Shown: positions 14,616 through 20,544 of the stretch, one piece after another | Layout of the letters: each line of letters begins with the position of its first letter | Position numbering within the stretch: the stretch's first letter is position 1 | Source of the DNA: Clostridia bacterium | Lineage (GTDB): Bacteria > Bacillota > Clostridia > Oscillospirales > Butyricicoccaceae | Direction of reading: 5' to 3' | Length of the DNA: 22,649 nucleotides | Assembly: GCA_017396925.1 (NCBI GenBank) | Contig: JAFQKM010000224.1 | Coordinates: forward strand, 1 to 22,649 | Translations under genes and position numbers: made by a program | Notes under the pieces: model-generated | What the model was told of the DNA's origin: nothing | What the model saw: the letters and a program-made list of their open reading frames with translations, nothing else | Databases searched by the model: none

Positions 14616-17600
14616 TCAGCTTCTATCGGTGATATGTCGGGTATGGCCTGCGGTTTTACGGATACTGCCGTCGGGCTGGACCATAACGGCGCCATAGACC
14701 TCGGGAGAGGTCAGAATACCGGCCGGCTTGAACTGGTATTCATAGCACCACAGATCTCCGGCCGAGCGCCAGGAATTGGGACTCTGGTAGAAATAGACGC
14801 CGGGCGTATGGTGCAGCTGTGCAAAGCCGTTCTGACGGGTGCCGTAGAGGCGGACTTCGATCTTGTGTTCGCCGGGAGTACAGGTGATTTCAATCATATA
14901 GGGAGAGAAGGCGATGTTGCCCTGCTCGACGCCGTCCATAAAGACCTTAAGCAGGCCGCCGCGGTAGCGGGGCACACGAAGGAGAAATCTGTCCTGTTCG
15001 GTGCGAACGGTAAAGGCATAGCGCATATTGCCGGTATAGAAGGGCAGACCCTGCGGCACGATATCGCCAAAACCGATCTCCCGAATGGGCGCGGTAATGG
15101 TCTTGGCCGTACCGGATACGCCAACGCCAAAGTCACCCAGCAGATAGAAATACTCCAGATTGGTGCGCTTTCCAATAGGAACGGTCAGCAGCAGAACATT
15201 CTCGCCGATCTGCAGATCGGGCAGGGGAACGGTGTGGATGGCACGGTCGACAAACCAACCGTCGGCGGTGTTCGACACAGAAATGCCATTGAGCATGATT
15301 TCGGTCTGTTCGGCATCTTCCAATGCCAGCTTGGCACCCGAGACGGAAACTTCGCTGGAGATACGGAAGCGGAGAGTCAGGCGATCTTTGGCTGCTTCCT
15401 GTTCGATCAGATAGGGCTGTACGACCTCTTTGCGGCGGACGGGAATATCGAGGATCTGGCGGACATAATTGTCGATGCGCAGCAGCTCGTCTTCTGCATA
15501 GAAGTCGCTGCCGTTGAAGCTGTATTCGGCCATATCCAGCAGCAGCATATTGGGTTCTTCCAGCGTGACGGGCACCTTGCCGAAGAGGATATCGGGGATG
15601 CCGGGATCGGCCGGCGCCGGAGGCTGATAAGCGCTCTTGCCGGGCGTCAGACGAAGCAGGAGGCTTTCGTGAATGAACCAGTCGCGTTCGAGAATGGTAT
15701 CGCCACCGCGGTAAAGGGCAGAAAGGGGACGGATCTCACCGGTCAGGGTATCATACTGTGTCAGAGTATATTCGCCTTTGAGGATGAAACGCAGGCGGCC
15801 GGCATCATCGACATCGGGGCAGGTGGGATTCCTGCCGTTGCACAGGAAGAGCCACAGGCCGTCGCCGTCTTCACGCAGCTGATAGAGCAGGCGGTCTTCG
15901 CGCTTGCCGTCCATGCGGCGAATGTCGATGAAGCGGAAGGGCTCAAGGGCATTGAGGATCTCCGATGCGCTGTCGTGCAGATGGGCTGCACTTTCATAAA
16001 GGGATTTGGCCTGTGCGGACGGCTCGGCATTGACATGTTCGGGGCAGCTGCCGATAAAGAAAAGGGCGCCGCCGGCGTTTTTAAAGGCCTCCAGACGATG
16101 AAGGGTCGTATCGCGAATGGTTGTCAGCTGAGGGACAATAACGGCATCGTAGGCCATTTCACCCACCTGCAGGGGATTGCCGCCCTGAGGGCAGAGTTCG
16201 GGAAGCTCGGCTTCGCAGAGATAATCGAAGTCGATGCCGCCGAAAAGCAGAGTCTCGCAGAGGCCGCTGAACTGCTGCTGCAGCTGGGCGCGGATGGCAG
16301 CCGTCTGATCGGAAGGGCCCCAGTGGAGCCAGTAGCTTTCAATGGGGTGAACAACAGCTACGCGTACCTTTGCCTTGCCGCGGGTCAGCGCCGTGTTGAG
16401 GCGGCTGAAATGATCTTCAACCATGGCAAACTGATCCCACCAGGGAGACTGATAGTTGATGGCGGCAGGATAATCGCGCTTGGCTTCTCCCTTCATGGTC
16501 ATCCAGGCCAGGTGGGGAACACGGACGGTAACGCCCAGTGCGGCCTGCCAGTCGCCCTGCAGTTTATAACCCCGGAAATCATAGTCCCAGCCTGTAACGC
16601 CGTAAAGCTCGGAGAGCATAGCTTCCTTGCCGGCCTGACGAACGATCGACTGGGTCTGCTTGGCGGTGGTATATTCATGGAAGTCACAGAGCATATCGAT
16701 GCCGGGAATACCGAAGGAACGATAGCAGCGCATGGCGTCGCCGACGGCCTGTGTCTGATCCTCCAGTGAGGATTCACCCATGACATGGCCGGTAAGTGCC
16801 AGATTATGGGCAGAACACCAGTCACCGATCTGCCTGCAATAAGACTCCACAAAACGGTCGGTCAGCAGGTTCTGGAACTTCCAGCGTACTGCAGAAAGCC
16901 TGCCTTCGGGCAGTTCCCACAGCAGTTCGGGGATGGCGTCCAGCAAGTCTTCGCCATAACGCGCACGGTAAAGGTCTTCCAGGCCCGATGTCCATGGCAT
17001 GAAGACATTTTTCTGTTCGTCGGCAAAGTTCAGATTTTCCTTGGGGGTGAACTGCGGTTCATCGGTGAACATAGCGGGGATGATGCCGCCAAAATCTCCG
17101 GAGGTGTGCCGGGCGTAGACCTCATGGGTCGACTGAAGGAAATCCTGAATGGCCTCAGGATGCAGGCTGTCGACATAAGCGGTATTGTTGAACCAGGGAT
17201 CTTCGGTGGCATGCTCCATATAGGCATACCATTTGACGCCTTCGGCCGGCTGATCTTCGGCAATGCGTCGGGCCGAGCGAAGGGTACCGTCGGGGTTGAG
17301 GCAGATGTCATAGACGCACAGCAGCTGGCCGTTGTCCTGACGCATAGGCTCCTGGCCGCGGCCGGGTTCGGGACGGAGGGCCTTGTAGGGGCGGTCGGGC
17401 GCATAAGGTTCGGTGGTCAGCAGCAAGGATTTACGGGCGTTTTCCGGCTTGCCGCGGGTGACCTTGCCGCCGGCGGTACCCGAGGGCCAGCGGTCTTCGT
17501 CATACATCCAGGCCAGCATGTTCTTTTCGCGGGCCTGTTCGATGCAGAACCTGATATAGTCCATATATTCATCCGACAGATAGGGGGTATCCAGGCCGGT

Positions 17601-17780
17601 GCGGACATGCATATGGAAACCGCCCAGGCCCATCTTCTGAAAGCCGTCGATCTGGCGGGCAAGCTCGTCTTTGTTCAGCTTACCGTTCCAGGCCCAGAAG
17701 GGAGTGCCGCGGTATTCGCTGGTAGGATGCTTAAAAAGCTCGGGATCGAGCACAGGTGCTTTGTTTTTGGGATAAAGCAT
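14616..17780 (-). CDS. GH106-like glycoside hydrolase (alpha-L-rhamnosidase type)
   Basis: This 1054-residue protein resembles the large GH106-type hydrolases, a family known for alpha-L-rhamnosidases; the substrate here is unknown. The N-terminal barrel begins with PFWAWNGKL (residues 27-35), GGFHMHVRTGLDTPYLS and YDEDRWPSG (93-101). Later blocks are FTDEPQFTP, LTGHVMGE and LSELYGVTGWDYDF, which carry acidic residues likely to be catalytic. The C-terminal half is beta-rich, with putative carbohydrate-binding or support domains. No signal peptide is seen, so it should act in the cytoplasm on imported oligosaccharides. AAAGGAG just upstream supports the ATG at 17780. No transporter or other sugar gene adjoins it. 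There is no terminator between it and comB, so readthrough into comB is likely. Long plus-strand frames opposite it are shadows. Confidence 0.82.
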   Translation of the reverse strand: MLYPKNKAPVLDPELFKHPTSEYRGTPFWAWNGKLNKDELARQIDGFQKMGLGGFHMHVRTGLDTPYLSDEYMDYIRFCIEQAREKNMLAWMYDEDRWPSGTAGGKVTRGKPENARKSLLLTTEPYAPDRPYKALRPEPGRGQEPMRQDNGQLLCVYDICLNPDGTLRSARRIAEDQPAEGVKWYAYMEHATEDPWFNNTAYVDSLHPEAIQDFLQSTHEVYARHTSGDFGGIIPAMFTDEPQFTPKENLNFADEQKNVFMPWTSGLEDLYRARYGEDLLDAIPELLWELPEGRLSAVRWKFQNLLTDRFVESYCRQIGDWCSAHNLALTGHVMGESSLEDQTQAVGDAMRCYRSFGIPGIDMLCDFHEYTTAKQTQSIVRQAGKEAMLSELYGVTGWDYDFRGYKLQGDWQAALGVTVRVPHLAWMTMKGEAKRDYPAAINYQSPWWDQFAMVEDHFSRLNTALTRGKAKVRVAVVHPIESYWLHWGPSDQTAAIRAQLQQQFSGLCETLLFGGIDFDYLCEAELPELCPQGGNPLQVGEMAYDAVIVPQLTTIRDTTLHRLEAFKNAGGALFFIGSCPEHVNAEPSAQAKSLYESAAHLHDSASEILNALEPFRFIDIRRMDGKREDRLLYQLREDGDGLWLFLCNGRNPTCPDVDDAGRLRFILKGEYTLTQYDTLTGEIRPLSALYRGGDTILERDWFIHESLLLRLTPGKSAYQPPAPADPGIPDILFGKVPVTLEEPNMLLLDMAEYSFNGSDFYAEDELLRIDNYVRQILDIPVRRKEVVQPYLIEQEAAKDRLTLRFRISSEVSVSGAKLALEDAEQTEIMLNGISVSNTADGWFVDRAIHTVPLPDLQIGENVLLLTVPIGKRTNLEYFYLLGDFGVGVSGTAKTITAPIREIGFGDIVPQGLPFYTGNMRYAFTVRTEQDRFLLRVPRYRGGLLKVFMDGVEQGNIAFSPYMIEITCTPGEHKIEVRLYGTRQNGFAQLHHTPGVYFYQSPNSWRSAGDLWCYEYQFKPAGILTSPEVYGAVMVQPDGSIRKTAGHTRHITDRS

Positions 17781-17813
17781 GAAGAAACTCCTTTCGAAGG
17801 GTCATATATGTTC

Positions 17814-17843
17814 AGTATAGTGCCGGGATGAAGGGCCTGTCAA
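17814..17843 (-). promoter_or_regulatory. Sigma-A promoter of the glycoside hydrolase gene
   Basis: On the minus strand TTGACA (plus 17838-17843) is followed after 18 bases by TATACT (plus 17814-17819). The transcript would begin about 25-30 bases before the ATG at 17780. It diverges from the promoter at 17868, with only 24 bases between the two -35 elements, so one bound regulator could affect both. Confidence 0.85.
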
Positions 17844-17867
17844 GCGTTCTTTAGTTCAGCTTGGAGT

Positions 17868-17896
17868 TTGCAATTTCTGCCACACTGTGCTATAAT
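17868..17896 (+). promoter_or_regulatory. Promoter of the membrane-tethered sigma factor gene
   Basis: TTGCAA (17868-17873) and a perfect TATAAT (17891-17896) are 17 bases apart. The -10 carries a TGC just upstream, making it an extended -10 (TGnTATAAT). It lies 32 bases before the GTG start. A sigma-A promoter implies that the tethered factor is made constitutively and controlled after synthesis. Confidence 0.85.
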
Positions 17897-17928
17897 CGGG
17901 AACCGAAAAAATTAGAGGAGGTTTTGCC

Positions 17929-19797
17929 GTGGACGACAACGAGATCCTGCAGTTGTTGGAGAATGCGCCCGAGCAGGGAATAGAGAAGCTTTTTACAGAA
18001 TATTCCGGTTTGCTGTGGTCGGTGGCTGCTGCACACTTGACGCAGACAGAAGATATCCGCGAGTGTGTCAATGATGCTTTTACTGAGTTTTACTGGCAGC
18101 GCACGCAGTTTGATATGGCAAAAGGCAGCCTGAAAGGCTATCTTGCAGTTATTGTGCGGCGCCTGGCTATTAAGAAATATTGGGACAATGCTCATCAGCC
18201 CATATTGACCGAAGATGGAGAAACGATCTCTTGTGAGGAAGATCCCATTTCCAGATTTGAGGACAGGGAAGAACTGGATGCTTATCTCAGGAGCCTTGAT
18301 CCGTTGGACGAACAGATCGTCCGCATGAAATACTATAACGGGATGACCGCCCGCGAGATTGCCACAGAATTGGATATTCCCTACGAGACCGTTAAAAAGC
18401 GCCATCAGCGTAGTTTGAAAAAGCTGCTGCGTGCCATGACCATGGGCCTCATTCTGATCCTTTTGGGTGCGCTGCTGGTTGGATGTGCATGGTTTATTCT
18501 GCGTTATTTCGGCATCGTTCCGGGTTACGGCATAAACCGTGATCCCGAACTGCCCGTGTATATTCTTGAAGAACCTTTCACAGTTGAAACTGAAGGCAGC
18601 ACCCTGACCTGTGATTTTGCTTATTGGAAAGATGGGCAGATGATTCTGGATGGAACGATGGATTTTGGCTCTGAAGAGCAGCGAGCGAAGAAACTGGATG
18701 GCTATAGTGCAAGCCGTCCGAAGGTCAAAGGCGTTGAGCCCCGTTTTATTCAGGGGCAGATGATTGCGGAGGATGGCCGTGCCATCGACATGACACAGGG
18801 TGCAGCTGTGGTCGAAAAGGTGCGTTATATTTACTACTGTGATCTGCCGGAAGACTTTGATAAGAAATCAGACACATTGCCTCTGACACTGTGCTGGAGA
18901 GATGGTGTGGAGTCAGAGATCGTCCTGCACCGTGCTGAGACCGAGGTCTCTTTCGAAAAGGCTGGATATTACGAAATGACTGAAGACGAAGGCGGTCTGC
19001 TGGCTTTGCCGCGTATCGAGAACGGAAACCTGATCGTGGCCATTTACCCGCTCAGTGAAGGTGATTATGTTATTCAGCCTTCGTTGAGTCATGGCATTTG
19101 GAGGTCGACCGCTGCCGGTTATGAGATTACAGCAACAGCCGAGGATGGCACAGTGTTGGTAGGTAATGCCGAAGGGTATTCTCCTTTCAGCGGATATGAG
19201 TTTTATGAATGGAACTTCGGTCCCGCCCAGCCAGGTAAATACACCCTTCATGTACCCTATGTCTATCAGTTGCTTCGTGATGACCTGCAGCAAGGGGAGA
19301 TTGTCGAGCGTATATGGCTCGACAACGACGGCGGCACGCTGGATCTACAGATGGAGCTGCCCGATGCCACCTTGACGCTGACCGACTATGTGGTATCGGA
19401 CCATCGGGAAGAAGTTCCGATCCTTGACGAAGACACAAAGATCCTTTGCCATCTTTATGAGCAGACGATCTGGTGGGATGCCGATTTTAAAATCGAAAAT
19501 GCAAACCCTGAGCGCAGCCTGATCTGGTGGGGGCCAATAGCCAAACGACTGGACACGCTGATTGCAGAGGAGTTTACGCCTGCGGGGAAATCGGTCAGTA
19601 TCAACAGCAGTTCAGTCGATCTGATCCGCGAGCCGACCGTCGATCCGGAGACAGGGGAGGACTATCTGGAGACTACCGGTGCGCGTTTCTATATTGTCGG
19701 CGGTGAGAATGAACTGGAACTGACCCTCCGGTTTGGAAGCCTGGCCTACCGCTGGGATCACCCCTTTACAATCGAGTTTGAAGTCGAGGCCGAATAA
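17929..19797 (+). CDS. ECF-type sigma factor fused to a membrane helix and large outer domain
   Basis: This 622-residue single chain joins a sigma factor to a receptor-like part. Residues about 1-165 resemble a sigma-70 family/ECF factor. A region 2 segment contains DIRECVNDAFTEFYWQRTQF and KGSLKGYLAVIVRRLAIKKY. A region 4 helix-turn-helix contains TAREIATELDIPYETVKKR (from residue 140). A basic stretch (RHQRSLKKLLRAM) leads straight into one hydrophobic helix (about 173-195), and the remaining 430 or so residues are beta-rich and should lie outside. No anti-sigma domain or linker separates region 4 from the membrane. There is no internal ribosome site before the Met codons at 18436 and 18442, so separate translation of the outer part is unlikely. 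AGAGGAGG (17914-17921) supports the GTG start. The outer domain recalls extracytoplasmic parts of anti-sigma proteins, but I cannot assign a family. Confidence 0.85.
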   Translation: MDDNEILQLLENAPEQGIEKLFTEYSGLLWSVAAAHLTQTEDIRECVNDAFTEFYWQRTQFDMAKGSLKGYLAVIVRRLAIKKYWDNAHQPILTEDGETISCEEDPISRFEDREELDAYLRSLDPLDEQIVRMKYYNGMTAREIATELDIPYETVKKRHQRSLKKLLRAMTMGLILILLGALLVGCAWFILRYFGIVPGYGINRDPELPVYILEEPFTVETEGSTLTCDFAYWKDGQMILDGTMDFGSEEQRAKKLDGYSASRPKVKGVEPRFIQGQMIAEDGRAIDMTQGAAVVEKVRYIYYCDLPEDFDKKSDTLPLTLCWRDGVESEIVLHRAETEVSFEKAGYYEMTEDEGGLLALPRIENGNLIVAIYPLSEGDYVIQPSLSHGIWRSTAAGYEITATAEDGTVLVGNAEGYSPFSGYEFYEWNFGPAQPGKYTLHVPYVYQLLRDDLQQGEIVERIWLDNDGGTLDLQMELPDATLTLTDYVVSDHREEVPILDEDTKILCHLYEQTIWWDADFKIENANPERSLIWWGPIAKRLDTLIAEEFTPAGKSVSINSSSVDLIREPTVDPETGEDYLETTGARFYIVGGENELELTLRFGSLAYRWDHPFTIEFEVEAE

Positions 19798-19822
19798 AGA
19801 ACAAAAACGAATAAAAATATCT

Positions 19823-19852
19823 AAAAAGACGCCCTTAAGGGCGTCTTTTTTT
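19823..19852 (+). terminator. Intrinsic terminator after the tethered sigma factor gene
   Basis: GACGCCC (19828-19834) and GGGCGTC (19839-19845) form a perfect stem with a TTAA loop. The stem is flanked by a run of A (19823-19827) and seven T (19846-19852). The structure lies 25 bases past the stop and separates this gene from the second sigma gene. The A-run means it could also work in reverse. Confidence 0.92.
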
Positions 19853-19874
19853 GCTGCTAAGATATATTTTTGAA

Positions 19875-19898
19875 TTTTTTCAAAAACTTTTGAAAAAA
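19875..19898. repeat. AT-rich palindrome upstream of the second sigma gene
   Basis: TTTTTTCAAAA (19875-19885) and TTTTGAAAAAA (19888-19898) are exact inverted copies two bases apart. The palindrome lies about 50 bases before the ATG at 19949, in a 96-base leader that shows no convincing sigma-A promoter. It could be an operator. The low complexity of A/T runs makes chance a real alternative. Confidence 0.4.
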
Positions 19899-19948
19899 GT
19901 GTCCCCTTTTCCCCAAAAATCTCCAATTAAATTATAGGGGGTGATGGG

Positions 19949-20470
19949 ATGACAGATAAGCGTCTGTTAGAACTATTGGAAACCGATCCGGAAGCCGGTG
20001 TACGCCAACTGAAGGCGCAGTTTTCCAAAGGACTGTATTATATCGTCCGTCTTCGAATCCAGGGGGAAGCGGATATCGAGGATTGTATCGAGGACACACT
20101 GACCGATTTTTATCTGCAGCGTCGGCAATTTGATCCATCCAGGGGAACCATCAAGGCCTATCTGGCCACCATGGCCGACCGTAAGGCCATTCATAAGTTT
20201 CAGGATATCCGCCAACAGTGGCAGCCATCTGAAGAGGAGCAGCCCTTCCGGCAGGATGCGCTTGACCATTGGGAAGATCATGAGCTGCTGCATGAGGCCT
20301 TGCACAAATTGCCCATGCGCGACCGGCAGATGGTCGAGATGAAATATTACGGCGGTTACTCCACCCGGGAGATCGCGCAGATTCAAGGGATGCAGTATGA
20401 AACCGTCAAGAAGCGCCTGCAGCGTGTCTGCAAAAAGCTGCAGCAGATCATCGAACAGCAGGGGGGATAG
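19949..20470 (+). CDS. Free ECF-type sigma factor, paralogue of the tethered one
   Basis: This 173-residue protein matches the sigma part of the preceding gene along its whole length but stops before any membrane segment. Region 2 contains DIEDCIEDTLTDFYLQRRQF and RGTIKAYLATMADRKAIHKF. Region 4 contains STREIAQIQGMQYETVKKR. The recognition helix YETVKKRxQRxxKKL is nearly the same in both proteins, so they may read similar promoters. AGGGGGTG just upstream supports the ATG at 19949. There is no anti-sigma gene next to it, which is unusual for an ECF factor. A separately made secreted protein begins 74 bases after its stop. Regulation of that gene by one or both sigma factors is plausible but inferred. 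Confidence 0.88.
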   Translation: MTDKRLLELLETDPEAGVRQLKAQFSKGLYYIVRLRIQGEADIEDCIEDTLTDFYLQRRQFDPSRGTIKAYLATMADRKAIHKFQDIRQQWQPSEEEQPFRQDALDHWEDHELLHEALHKLPMRDRQMVEMKYYGGYSTREIAQIQGMQYETVKKRLQRVCKKLQQIIEQQGG

Positions 20471-20495
20471 TGTCCTTCTGATAATATGGCAATTC

Positions 20496-20512
20496 CAGGC
20501 TCGTGCAGCCTG
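20496..20512 (+). other. Short hairpin in the leader of the secreted repeat protein
   Basis: CAGGCT (20496-20501) and AGCCTG (20507-20512) make a perfect 6-bp stem with a 5-base loop. Only two T follow, so it is not a good terminator. It may be a leader structure. A TTGACA directly after it (20513-20518) has no well-spaced -10 before the ATG. Confidence 0.25.
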
Positions 20513-20544
20513 TTGACATAGAGAAAAATACAAAAGAAAGGAAA

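Noticed and set aside
13535..14632. A 365-codon plus-strand frame
   Set aside because: It crosses the bidirectional terminator and is antisense to comB; not a gene.
14634..16769. A 711-codon plus-strand open frame
   Set aside because: It lies antisense to the glycoside hydrolase gene, which has family motifs, a ribosome site and a promoter. GC-rich coding DNA often leaves the opposite strand open; the translation shows no domain.
19899..20480. Shared GTGTCC upstream of the free sigma and the secreted gene as an ECF promoter
   Set aside because: The hexamer occurs before both genes (19899 and about 20469), but upstream AAC-type elements lie at different and too short distances, so it is not a convincing common promoter.
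20513..20518. Perfect TTGACA before the secreted protein gene
   Set aside because: No -10 element lies 16-18 bases downstream; that position falls at the ribosome-binding site and start codon.
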